From positions 1-36,627 of the forward strand of contig CAIJYD010000095.1 in NCBI GenBank assembly GCA_903824785.1: a DNA stretch of 36,627 bases. The letters are read 5' to 3'. This stretch comes from an uncultured Bacteroidota bacterium. Its GTDB lineage: Bacteria; Bacteroidota; Bacteroidia; Bacteroidales; VadinHA17. The notes beneath the pieces are model-generated. The model ran no database searches, had not been told where the DNA came from, and saw nothing but the letters and a program-made list of their open reading frames with translations. Shown in pieces: positions 9,324 through 17,207 of this stretch; the stretch's first letter is position 1, and every line of letters begins with the position of its first letter. Made by a program: the position numbers and the translations under genes.

Positions 9324-10541
9324 CTATTCGATTATATCTTTAATTCGCTTATCAAGCATTGCCTGATCGGCGGTAAAGGAAGCCAGCCCGGCAAGAGTAA
9401 GTAATGTATCCGGCGCAATTTTACCTTCACTTATTTTTTTCTCCCATCGCGAATGAACAGGGATCTTGCCATCAGAAGCAATAAAACCCTTCTCCTCTTT
9501 TGAAAGGGATGGAAACATATCCTCACAACCCTCTTCATGAGCAATATGAATCAGCTCGGATCCCGTTACCGGAACTTTGGAAGCCAGTCTGCCGGCAAAC
9601 TTCAGCACTTTATCATCTACTTCCCAGAACTTCTCAATCCCGGCTCCTTTAGCTGAATCATAGAGACTTACATCATAGTTTTCATGAGTTTGTGATGTAA
9701 ATTTCCCGGCTAACTCTTTTCTTCCTGCCGCAGCCACTTTCGGAGGCATGGTAAATACATCAGTTCCTGCCAGAAGCTCAAGCTGATTAAAGCTTCTAAG
9801 GCTTGCTGCAATCAGTTTGGTCTGCCATGGATTTTCAGCAGAAAGGCCTGTAACCCAGTTTTGCGATGAGATAACTGCCCTCTCGCCTGCCCCGGAACCA
9901 TCGCCAAGGTTATTATTTATTAAATAGGCTCCTACCCTTCCTAAAAAGACATTAAGGTAATCAGGCCTGGCCACTTTTGTTACAAGAACGTTTTCGCGGG
10001 CACTGAACTCAAGAGTAAAGTTGATCTTAACACCCGAATCTTTCAACAGCCTGGCTCCTATGAGTCCTTCAGCCGTATAGGGAACTTTTACAATAAACTG
10101 CTCGGGACATATTTCGTGATATCTTTTTCCGTAGTATTGAATAGCTTTAATGTCGTGTGCTGTATCGGTGTGGAGCTCTACACTCACATATCCTCCGAAT
10201 TTATGAGCCAGCCTCAGACCATGTCTGGCATTTAAAATGAAAGCTATCTCCTTAACCCTGTCTTCATGAGGAAGATCTCTTACGATACTCTTGGCTTCTG
10301 AAATAAATATATCATAAATTCCCTTCTGTATCTCATTGTTTAGCAGCGTATTGTTTGTTGTAAGAGCACTCATCTCCGATGTCCAGATAGCTTCTGCTTC
10401 ATCCATATCGCCCGTATCGAGCCACAGTTCAGTACCCGCATTCCTGAGAGACTCCCAGAAAGGGTCAACTTTCCCTGTAACATGCTTTTCACTTAGATTC
10501 TTCCAGACAAAATCACTAATTCTTGTATTCAGGTCAGCCAT
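9324..10541 (-). CDS. Transaldolase-family protein
   Basis: Transaldolases move a dihydroxyacetone unit between sugar phosphates in the non-oxidative pentose phosphate pathway through a Schiff base on lysine. In this 405-residue protein Lys152 in EQFIVKVPYTAEG is the expected Schiff-base residue. The LWLDTGD strand (39-45, Asp42), the ALTTNNTLLNNE loop (59-70), Glu122 in VSVEL and Asn174 in KINFTLEFS match the other active-site strands of the TIM barrel. It is longer than classical transaldolase (about 315) because of a C-terminal extension (about 300-405). It starts 26 bases after the mechanosensitive channel gene on the same strand. Activity on fructose 6-phosphate is inferred; some members of the wider family act on other substrates. 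Confidence 0.82.
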   Translation of the reverse strand: MADLNTRISDFVWKNLSEKHVTGKVDPFWESLRNAGTELWLDTGDMDEAEAIWTSEMSALTTNNTLLNNEIQKGIYDIFISEAKSIVRDLPHEDRVKEIAFILNARHGLRLAHKFGGYVSVELHTDTAHDIKAIQYYGKRYHEICPEQFIVKVPYTAEGLIGARLLKDSGVKINFTLEFSARENVLVTKVARPDYLNVFLGRVGAYLINNNLGDGSGAGERAVISSQNWVTGLSAENPWQTKLIAASLRSFNQLELLAGTDVFTMPPKVAAAGRKELAGKFTSQTHENYDVSLYDSAKGAGIEKFWEVDDKVLKFAGRLASKVPVTGSELIHIAHEEGCEDMFPSLSKEEKGFIASDGKIPVHSRWEKKISEGKIAPDTLLTLAGLASFTADQAMLDKRIKDIIE

Positions 10542-10567
10542 AGTCTTAAATATATGTGTAGTTTCAA

Positions 10568-11842
10568 TTATTTCGTTTTTATCCCCGACAAAGATAGCAG
10601 ATCTTCACCGGTAGGCTGCTGAAATACTTTAAGACCAAACTCGCTCATAATAGCCAGAAGGTGTTCAAATATTTCAGACTGAACATTTTCATAAGGAACA
10701 AACTGATTATTCCTGACAAACAGGTAGACCTGCAATGGCAATCCATTTGCTTCCGGAGACTTGTGTCTGACAATAACAGTCTGATCAGTGTCAACATCAG
10801 GATGCTGTTTCAGATATGTCTCTGCATAAAACCTGAAAATAGCAAGATTCGTTATTTGTGCCGAATTGAAAAATGGTTCATCAATAGTATCTGACGAATT
10901 GCTTTTAGATAAACCCTTCAATTCAGCTAACCCGATAAACTCTTTGAGCTGAGGATTCCTGCAAAGTCTCTCTATTAGCTCCCTTTCAGGAAACCTGATA
11001 CTTTTTATATCGATGAAAATAGATCTCTTTATCTGCCTGACCCCTGACTCCTCCATCCCTCTCCAGTTCTGGAAAGACTCATTTACAAGTGAATAAGTAG
11101 GAACAGTTACAATTGTCTTATCAAAATTCTGGATCTTTACAGTATTTAAGGTAATATCTGAAACCACTCCGTCAACATCTCGCTTCTGTATTGTTATCCA
11201 GTCTCCTACCTTCAGCATCTTGTCGGCCGACAGCTGAATACTGGCAACAAGCCCGAGCAGAGAGTCTTTAAATACAAGAATAATAACTGCAGCCATTGCG
11301 CCTAAACCGGCAATTATGGTGCTTATATCTTTTTTAAAAACAACAGATACAATTATCAGAATGGATATCAGCACTACAAAGATCTTCAGAAGCTGAACAT
11401 ATCCTTTAATATGCCGATGCTGTGCAATAGGAAGGGAATTATAAATATTATGCCAGGCTTCAATAAAAGAGTTGATTACCACTGTACCTACAATTACCAT
11501 ATAGATATATGTCAGCTTATGAACAAAGATAAGCCAGACAGGGAAAGACTTCAGAGCCCAGGCAGCCATAAACCAGATTACCAGGGCAGGCGCAAAATGT
11601 GATAACCTGCTGAAAACTTTCTGCTCAAGGAAAATATCATCCCATGTTGATGTTGTTCTTTTTACAATCGCTGTAACAATCCGGAGAATAACTAATTTAG
11701 CAATGACATTTGCAAGCCAGCTTAAGAACAGAACAATAAACACCAGAGCAATGGTGCTGAATAAAGAAGAGAATGAATAACTTAATCCTGTCTGGAGGAA
11801 CAACTCCCTAAGCCATATTCCCGGATCATTTATTGTCAGCAT
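10568..11842 (-). CDS. MscS-type mechanosensitive channel (YbdG-like)
   Basis: This inner-membrane protein should open under membrane tension to release solutes during hypo-osmotic shock. The 424-residue protein has hydrophobic segments at about 26-56, 80-98, 105-128 and 150-170, then a pore-lining helix at about 176-200. It continues with the MscS beta domain, DKMLKVGDWITIQKRDVDGVV (207-227), and TVPTYSLVNESFQNWRGM. The extended C-terminal cytoplasmic part and total length match the YbdG (miniconductance) subgroup rather than the shorter MscS. It is the first gene of a two-gene unit with the transaldolase. Confidence 0.88.
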   Translation of the reverse strand: MLTINDPGIWLRELFLQTGLSYSFSSLFSTIALVFIVLFLSWLANVIAKLVILRIVTAIVKRTTSTWDDIFLEQKVFSRLSHFAPALVIWFMAAWALKSFPVWLIFVHKLTYIYMVIVGTVVINSFIEAWHNIYNSLPIAQHRHIKGYVQLLKIFVVLISILIIVSVVFKKDISTIIAGLGAMAAVIILVFKDSLLGLVASIQLSADKMLKVGDWITIQKRDVDGVVSDITLNTVKIQNFDKTIVTVPTYSLVNESFQNWRGMEESGVRQIKRSIFIDIKSIRFPERELIERLCRNPQLKEFIGLAELKGLSKSNSSDTIDEPFFNSAQITNLAIFRFYAETYLKQHPDVDTDQTVIVRHKSPEANGLPLQVYLFVRNNQFVPYENVQSEIFEHLLAIMSEFGLKVFQQPTGEDLLSLSGIKTK

Positions 11843-11867
11843 AAATCAACATTAAAATATTTCGTGG

Positions 11868-11875
11868 CAAAAATA
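11868..11875 (-). promoter_or_regulatory. Candidate -7 box for the mechanosensitive channel gene
   Basis: The minus strand reads TATTTTTG (11875-11868), a match to TAnnTTTG 26 bases before the start codon. No TTTG is found 19-21 bases further upstream, so this is a half-supported promoter. Confidence 0.4.
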
Positions 11876-12039
11876 GATAAATTATCAATCGATATTATTG
11901 ATTATTTTTAGCTTTACATAATTCTATTAAAATATTTGCAAATAATCTTCGGCTTTTGCCACTGAAACTACTGAAGAACAATTCATTTTGTGAACATCTT
12001 TGATTCGGCAAGTCTCTTCGCTTCACTTCGACTTTTATT

Positions 12040-12074
12040 TTTTAACTTTTGATTTTTAACTTTTAACTTTTAAC
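12040..12074. repeat. Tandem 7-bp repeat (TTTTAAC)x5
   Basis: Five consecutive 7-base units run TTTTAAC, TTTTGAT, TTTTAAC, TTTTAAC, TTTTAAC, followed by TTTA. They lie 43 bases before the M64 peptidase start. The surrounding 274-base gap (11843-12116) is AT-rich and otherwise shows only a 6-bp inverted repeat (ATCAAT 11884-11889 / ATTGAT 11897-11902). The tract could change length by replication slippage and so alter spacing upstream of the peptidase gene. Confidence 0.8.
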
Positions 12075-12116
12075 TTTAGGCACTTCAGGCACTGATTTAA
12101 AACGAATATATTAATT

Positions 12117-13391
12117 ATGAAAACAACTATAATATTCATTTTGTTCAGCATTTCACTATCCATTCATGGGCAGAATACCTTTGATAATTATTTTACAGAT
12201 AAAGTTTTAAGATTTGATTTTATGCTTGCCGGCAACAACCTGAAAACAGCTGTTTACCCTGTCGGGATGAGGGAGGAACCTTTCTGGGCCGGATCAGTGG
12301 AGAACCTCTCAATCCCTTTCGATTATGGGAATTTAAAATATGAAATTTTCGACGTAGCCGGAAATAGTCTTATTTACTCGAAGGGATTCAGTACACTTTA
12401 TCAGGAGTGGCAGACAACCGCTGAAGCAAAAACAATTGAAAGAAGCTTCTATGAGGTTGCTACAATGCCTTTCCCAAAAAGCAAAATAAAATTTATTCTG
12501 AGTAAGAGAGAACGGAATGGTTTATTCAATAAGTTATATGAAACAATAATTGACCCATCTGATTACTTTATCAGGAAAGAGAACCCGATAAATGCTAATG
12601 TTACCAGGATTTACGAGGGTGGAGACCCTCATAAATGTGTCGATCTGGCATTTATTGCTGAAGGGTACCAGACCTGGGAAATGGAGAAATTCAGAAATGA
12701 TGTGAAGAGAATGGCTGATGTCCTTTTTGCTGAAGAACCGTTTAAAGAATATTCCGGCAAGTTCAATATATGGGCAGTTGAAGCAGTCTCACAGGACTCG
12801 GGATCAGACATCCCCGGCGACAGACTTTATGTCAATACAGCTCTGAACTCAAGCTTCTACACATTTGATATTGATCGCTATCTTACCACTCAGGATATTA
12901 AAGCGGTAAACGATTATGCGGCTTTGGTTCCCCACGATAACATAATTGTTCTTGTCAACAGTACTAAATACGGAGGAGGCGGTATTTATAACTATTACAG
13001 CGGAACAACAGCCGGCCACTCTCTTTCAGAAAAAGTCTTCGTACATGAATTTGGTCATGGATTCGTTGGTCTGGCTGATGAATATTACTCCTCCTCGGTA
13101 GCTTATGATGAATTCTATCCACTTGATACCGAACCATGGGAACCAAATATCACTACTTTGGTTGATTTCGGTTCAAAATGGAAGGAGATGATTGAAAAAA
13201 GGACTCCGGTACCAACACCCTCTGAGAAGAAGTATCAAGAAGTAACCGGACTATTTGAAGGTGGCGGATATTCTGCCAAAGGAATATACAGGTCTGAACT
13301 GGAATGCCGTATGAAAAGCAACAGTCCCAAAGGATTCTGTGCCGTCTGCCGGAGTGCAATTAAAGAGATGATTGAATTCTATACAAGGTAA
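12117..13391 (+). CDS. Secreted M64-family (IgA-protease type) zinc metallopeptidase
   Basis: The 424-residue protein has a Sec signal peptide ending near residue 19 (SIHGQ). An N-terminal beta-rich domain (about 20-165) precedes the peptidase domain. The zinc site is HEFGHGFVGLADEY at 310-323: the two His residues of HExxH, with GLADEY carrying the extra acidic ligand typical of metzincin-like peptidase family M64. The catalytic base is Glu311. Further family segments are DLAFIAEGY at 176-184 and NIWAVEAVSQDSGSDIPGD at 217-235. Founding members cleave IgA, but environmental Bacteroidota carry many copies with unknown substrates, so the IgA name should not be taken literally here. It has no T9SS tail. 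It is monocistronic and converges on the Omp85-like gene. Confidence 0.88.
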   Translation: MKTTIIFILFSISLSIHGQNTFDNYFTDKVLRFDFMLAGNNLKTAVYPVGMREEPFWAGSVENLSIPFDYGNLKYEIFDVAGNSLIYSKGFSTLYQEWQTTAEAKTIERSFYEVATMPFPKSKIKFILSKRERNGLFNKLYETIIDPSDYFIRKENPINANVTRIYEGGDPHKCVDLAFIAEGYQTWEMEKFRNDVKRMADVLFAEEPFKEYSGKFNIWAVEAVSQDSGSDIPGDRLYVNTALNSSFYTFDIDRYLTTQDIKAVNDYAALVPHDNIIVLVNSTKYGGGGIYNYYSGTTAGHSLSEKVFVHEFGHGFVGLADEYYSSSVAYDEFYPLDTEPWEPNITTLVDFGSKWKEMIEKRTPVPTPSEKKYQEVTGLFEGGGYSAKGIYRSELECRMKSNSPKGFCAVCRSAIKEMIEFYTR

Positions 13392-13472
13392 AGCAATTAC
13401 AGATCTGCTTTCCCTTCATATTTCAATAACACCCTTAATTGAAAATTGTTACCGGAAAATAGTGGCCATTCC

Positions 13473-14801
13473 TCAATAAAGGAAATTCAATCCTATATAT
13501 GTTCCTCTGATGCCATCACGCGGATCATCGGCCCAACCATAATCCATGGTAATTATAAAGTTATCATTTATCGCAAAGTGGGCTCCTCCGCCATAAGTTA
13601 AATGCATTTTTTCCTTATCACCCTTTGCCAGCCAGGCTATTGCTTCAGCATTGTTAGTCTCCGGCAGCCTGTATTTGCCTGTAACCATGCCTGCATCAGC
13701 AAAGCCGGCCAGTGCAAAATAGAAGTTCTGATTCAGTATTACAGTTCTGAAAACCTTCCACCTTAATTCTGCATTCCCATAAACAAAATCTTCACCAACA
13801 ACGCGGTTTCTCAGGATCCCCCTTATTGTCCTTGCGCCTCCTAATCCGCTAAGGGTAAGCTGAGGAGCTGAATTGAAGACTAGCGGAAGCATATAAAATG
13901 GCATTTCACCTGTAAGCTTGGCCTGATATGATACCCTGTAGGCAAAGTTCACTTTTTTTGGAACAAGTGTAAAATATTGCCTGTGAGTAAAAGCGAAGCG
14001 TGTGTATCCGTATCCATCACTAAGAAATGCAGGAACCAGCAGTAACTGTGCTTCCGTCCATAACCCTTTCATCGGATTAGGCTCATTATCGCGGGTATCA
14101 TATTTAGCACCAATTTTAAAAACACCTGTCTGCCCTCCATCGAACTGATCCTGTGAAATGAGTCCCCATCTGAGAAAATCGCCATAGAGCCCTCCTCCGG
14201 ATGAAGGAAGAAGAGCGGACTGAGCCCTCCCTTTATTTAGATTATTTATATCAACCGTATCAAGCCTGATGTTTAAATATTCAAACCCTCCAAACCATTT
14301 CAGATTATTGTTTCCCAGTTTTCCGATAAACTCAAGCTTCGTTTTTATCAATCCCCTGTCCATACGGTAAAATACCGGTGTCCTGTATAAGGCGTTGCTT
14401 CTCGAGGTATATCCCGGATTGTAGTAACCATTATAGCCATTGAATCCGTAAAAATCAAGTACCTGTTCAGTCAGATAACTTGCTTCTGCAAGCATTCTGA
14501 CACCTGGTATAAGCGTCCTTGTATCGTAGGTCAGCTGGTTTGTTCCCGTGCCTCTTGTGGTACGCGACCATTCAAAATGAAAACTCTGATCGTATCTCGG
14601 ATAAGAACTCCCGTCGCCGTAATCAAATAATTTTAAAACACCACCATATTTCACACCTGTATTTGAGTCGTACCCAAAAGCCGGAAAAAAGCCAAACGAC
14701 CAGCCCTTCTTCATCTTTTCCTTTACCTTCTCCTGCCCCGAAATAATGCTGCCTGACAACAGCAGGGCAGTGATTAAAATGAATACTGATTTTTTCATCA
14801 A
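13473..14801 (-). CDS. Omp85/BamA-type outer membrane barrel protein without POTRA domains
   Basis: The 442-residue protein has a signal peptide ending near Gln23 (SGQ). The rest alternates aromatic and polar residues in the manner of an outer-membrane beta barrel. KYDTRDNEPNPMKGLWTEAQ (233-252) and GLGGARTIRGILRNRVVG (319-336), with the RGxxR-like L6-loop motif, are typical of the Omp85/surface antigen D15 superfamily. The chain ends YIGLNFLY. There is no room for POTRA domains between the signal peptide and the barrel, so it is not BamA or TamA. Such barrel-only members may be patatin-type translocators or lipid/outer-membrane remodelling proteins. Its function is not known. Confidence 0.75.
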   Translation of the reverse strand: MMKKSVFILITALLLSGSIISGQEKVKEKMKKGWSFGFFPAFGYDSNTGVKYGGVLKLFDYGDGSSYPRYDQSFHFEWSRTTRGTGTNQLTYDTRTLIPGVRMLAEASYLTEQVLDFYGFNGYNGYYNPGYTSRSNALYRTPVFYRMDRGLIKTKLEFIGKLGNNNLKWFGGFEYLNIRLDTVDINNLNKGRAQSALLPSSGGGLYGDFLRWGLISQDQFDGGQTGVFKIGAKYDTRDNEPNPMKGLWTEAQLLLVPAFLSDGYGYTRFAFTHRQYFTLVPKKVNFAYRVSYQAKLTGEMPFYMLPLVFNSAPQLTLSGLGGARTIRGILRNRVVGEDFVYGNAELRWKVFRTVILNQNFYFALAGFADAGMVTGKYRLPETNNAEAIAWLAKGDKEKMHLTYGGGAHFAINDNFIITMDYGWADDPRDGIRGTYIGLNFLY

Positions 14802-14882
14802 ATACCAAAGTGTAAGTTTACCGGCAATGTAGGTATATTATAAGGAGAAATCTTCCCACGACAATAAGAAATAAACCTTAAT

Positions 14883-14935
14883 TAATGTTAAATAATGTTA
14901 TGTTTTTATCTTAATTAAACATTAGTGTTAATTAA
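14883..14935. promoter_or_regulatory. Candidate regulator-binding repeats upstream of the sugar operon
   Basis: The octamer TAATGTTA occurs twice with 10-base periodicity (14883-14890 and 14893-14900). An imperfect inverted repeat, TTAATTAAACA (14911-14921) / TGTTAATTAA (14926-14935), follows. All lie immediately upstream of the -33 box at 14947, the usual place for an activator. The one-helical-turn spacing of the direct repeat fits binding by a dimeric regulator on one face of DNA. The regulator is not encoded in the operon. Confidence 0.45.
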
Positions 14936-14946
14936 AATGAAATGAC

Positions 14947-14977
14947 TTTGAAGTTCATTAATTAATAAATACATTTG
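14947..14977 (+). promoter_or_regulatory. Promoter of the PIG-L/Gfo-Idh operon
   Basis: TTTG at 14947-14950, a 19-base spacer, and TACATTTG at 14970-14977 match both boxes of the Bacteroidota consensus exactly. Transcription should start near 14984. No comparable promoter was seen in the short gaps between the downstream genes, so this probably drives the whole cluster. Confidence 0.8.
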
Positions 14978-15164
14978 TTTAGCCACTTTTATCTGAAAGA
15001 TTATACCCGGGGTTGAAAAGTAATTTGAAAGTGTGGTTCCAACTAAAAATTAAAATCAAAATTATATAATGATGAACCGACCCTGTTTAACTAAAGAGCC
15101 AAACTTGCATGTACAAAATCAACATGCGAGCTATATCCGACCTATTAAAAATATTTTCGTGCGG

Positions 15165-16019
15165 ATGAAAAAGCAAATTCTCTTTTTACTCCTTGTTTTT
15201 GCGTGTGCAGCAACATCATTGGCACAGGATGGTCCTATCCGGGTCATTGTTTTTGGTGCACATCCCGATGACTGTGATCTTACAGCAGGAGGGACAGCCA
15301 TTAAGTTCGTGCAAATGGGCCACAAGGTAAAGTTTGTTTCAATGACCAATGGCGATGCCGGTCATCAGTCAACAGGCGGAGGTGCCCTTGCAAAACGACG
15401 TATGGCTGAAGCACAGGAGGCAGGCCGCCGGTTTGGTGTTGAATATACTGTCCTCGATAACCACGATGGTGAATTGATGCCTACCCTCGAAAACAGGCTG
15501 AAGGTGATAAGGGAAATCAGAAACTGGAATGCCGATATTGTAATTACTCCACGGCCAGACGATTATCATCCCGATCATCGCTATACCAGTATTCTTGTAC
15601 AGGATGCCTCATTCATGGTAATTGTTCCGAATGTAGCTCCCGACGTCCCTGCCCTAAAGAAGAATCCTGTCTTTTTCTACCCGAACAATACAGAACCTGA
15701 TATCGCTATTGATATTGATAACGAATTAACCCAGAAAATTTATGCCGCTTCAGCACATGAATCGCAGTTTTTTGAATGGCTCCCCTATATTCAGGGAACT
15801 CTTGATAAAGTACCCGCCGGTAAAGAGGAGAGGCTTCTCTTTCTGAGAAAACGATTCACTCCTCCAAATGATGCTGTAAGGAGCTGTCTCAAAAAATGGT
15901 ATGACGAACCCAAAGCTTCAAAAATAATGTGTGCAGAGGCTTTTCAGGTTAGTAAGTTCGGAAGACAACCCGGAAAAGAGGAATTACTGAGTCTCTTTCC
16001 AATGTTAAAAAAACAGTAG
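15165..16019 (+). CDS. Exported PIG-L/LmbE-type deacetylase
   Basis: PIG-L enzymes are zinc-dependent hydrolases that remove N-acetyl groups from sugars such as GlcNAc derivatives. I chose the start at 15165 (284 residues) because it gives a textbook signal peptide, MKKQILFLLLVFA..SLAQ, cleaved near residue 21. The longer frame from 15069 would add 32 residues that bury it. The zinc and catalytic motif GAHPDD is at 31-36 (His33, Asp35 and Asp36), and RPDDYHPDHR at 130-139 supplies His135 and His138. It is the first gene of the operon, after a strong promoter, and 114 bases separate it from the next gene. Export implies that it acts on an extracellular or periplasmic substrate; which acyl sugar is unknown. 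Confidence 0.88.
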   Translation: MKKQILFLLLVFACAATSLAQDGPIRVIVFGAHPDDCDLTAGGTAIKFVQMGHKVKFVSMTNGDAGHQSTGGGALAKRRMAEAQEAGRRFGVEYTVLDNHDGELMPTLENRLKVIREIRNWNADIVITPRPDDYHPDHRYTSILVQDASFMVIVPNVAPDVPALKKNPVFFYPNNTEPDIAIDIDNELTQKIYAASAHESQFFEWLPYIQGTLDKVPAGKEERLLFLRKRFTPPNDAVRSCLKKWYDEPKASKIMCAEAFQVSKFGRQPGKEELLSLFPMLKKQ

Positions 16020-16133
16020 TAATTATGAATAATAAATCTCAAATAGCTTTCAACTCCGCAGGCTCCAACTGGATCATAACCATTGGATATTTCTGCATTA
16101 TCCTCATAATCAATTAATTTAAAAATATCCAGT

Positions 16134-17183
16134 ATGAAATTTAAATCAATTACCGTTATTATTTTAACAGTTATTATCACTGCTTCTTGTGGCACAAAAT
16201 CCACCAGCCATGGTTTAAAAGTTACTTTTGCTGATAAGAAATCTGAGAAACAGATTGATGTCCTGATTGATGGAAAACTGTTTACCACCTATTGCTGGCC
16301 TGACAGTGTCTATAAACCTGTGCTCTATCCTGTAAATACGTCGGCCGGAACAGAAATCACCCGCGGATATCCGCTTAAACCAAGGGCCGGAGAAAGTACT
16401 GACCACCGCCACCATGTAGGTATATGGTTAAACTATGGTAATGTCAACGGTCTTGATTTCTGGGGTAATGGCTCAACAGGAAAATGGGGCATAAAAAGCG
16501 GTGAGATAAAACATCTCAGTGTCGAAAAACTATCTGAAGGTGATGGTGAGGGATCAATGATCACCAACGAGAGCTGGGTCGATTCAACAGGTGCTGAGCT
16601 TCTGTCAGAAAGAACCGAATACCACTTTATTGCATCAGGCCAGGCAAGGATCATCGACAGGATAGCCACTCTTACTGCAACAGGCGATACCGTTACTTTT
16701 AAAGATACCAAAGAAGGAATGTTCGGCATTCGTGTTGCAAAGCAGCTTCAGTTACCTGCCAAAGAGGATATAGTTCTAAAAGATGCCAGCGGTGTAGCAA
16801 CAAAAGTAACTGCATTGCCTGCTGACCAGGCCACAGGAAACTACAGAAGCAGCGAAGGAATAACCGGTGAGGCTGTTTGGAGCACACGGGCAAAGTGGAT
16901 GGATCTGTACGGAAATATTGGTGATGAGAAAATATCGCTGGTAGTTTGCGATCATCCAAAAAACCAAAGCTATCCAACATATTGGCATGCAAGAGGATAC
17001 GGACTATTCTCAGCAAATCCTCTTGGCGCTAAAGACTTTACCCAGGGAAAAGAAACAATAAACTTTAAGATCCCTGCAGGCCAATCTGCAACTTTCCGAT
17101 ACAGAGTAATAGTTAATTCAGGCGCAGATCTGACTGATGCCGAGATTGCAGTATATTCCGACGATTTTGCAAAAAAATATTAA
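16134..17183 (+). CDS. DUF6807 (PmoA-like) lipoprotein
   Basis: The 349-residue protein has an N-terminal hydrophobic segment with lipobox TASC (Cys19), so it is a predicted envelope lipoprotein. The body matches the DUF6807 family, called PmoA in older annotation: YPVNTSAGTEITRGYPL at 65-81, the histidine cluster DHRHHVGIW at 90-98, LDFWGNG, and a C-terminal HARGYGLFSANPLG. The many aromatic and His residues suggest a beta-sandwich with a metal or carbohydrate site. The family is commonly found beside Gfo/Idh oxidoreductases in sugar-catabolic clusters, as here. The PmoA label does not mean methane monooxygenase. Reaction unknown. Confidence 0.8.
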   Translation: MKFKSITVIILTVIITASCGTKSTSHGLKVTFADKKSEKQIDVLIDGKLFTTYCWPDSVYKPVLYPVNTSAGTEITRGYPLKPRAGESTDHRHHVGIWLNYGNVNGLDFWGNGSTGKWGIKSGEIKHLSVEKLSEGDGEGSMITNESWVDSTGAELLSERTEYHFIASGQARIIDRIATLTATGDTVTFKDTKEGMFGIRVAKQLQLPAKEDIVLKDASGVATKVTALPADQATGNYRSSEGITGEAVWSTRAKWMDLYGNIGDEKISLVVCDHPKNQSYPTYWHARGYGLFSANPLGAKDFTQGKETINFKIPAGQSATFRYRVIVNSGADLTDAEIAVYSDDFAKKY

Positions 17184-17207
17184 TAGTTATTTTAAACTTA
17201 CTTCAAA

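Larger units (their letters stand above)
14802..15164. other. Divergent regulatory intergenic region, 363 bases
   Basis: No gene is seen. The ATG at 15069 in the PIG-L frame is judged not to be the start. The region contains repeated TAATGTTA and TTAATTAA elements and one strong promoter for the plus-strand sugar operon (separate entries). On the minus strand I see no convincing promoter for the Omp85-like gene, only loose matches to the -7 box. The transcript leader of the operon would be about 180 bases long, which leaves room for leader control, but I do not recognise a riboswitch. Confidence 0.5.

Noticed and set aside
12117-13391. IgA-specific protease and host-associated pathogenicity
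   Set aside because: M64 membership is visible, but the IgA substrate cannot be inferred from it. The surrounding genes look environmental, with no host-specific markers.
15010-15018. GGGTTGAAA as another copy of the 9-bp repeat
   Set aside because: A single 9-base match on the opposite strand in the leader of the sugar operon is too short to separate from chance.
15069-15164. Longer N-terminus for the PIG-L protein
   Set aside because: The added 32 residues are polar, lie before a perfect signal peptide, and would bury it. The ATG at 15165 is a better start.
16134-17183. PmoA as a methane monooxygenase subunit
   Set aside because: The DUF6807 family is unrelated to particulate methane monooxygenase. 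The protein is a soluble lipoprotein and lacks the membrane helices of pMMO, and no pmoB or pmoC is present.
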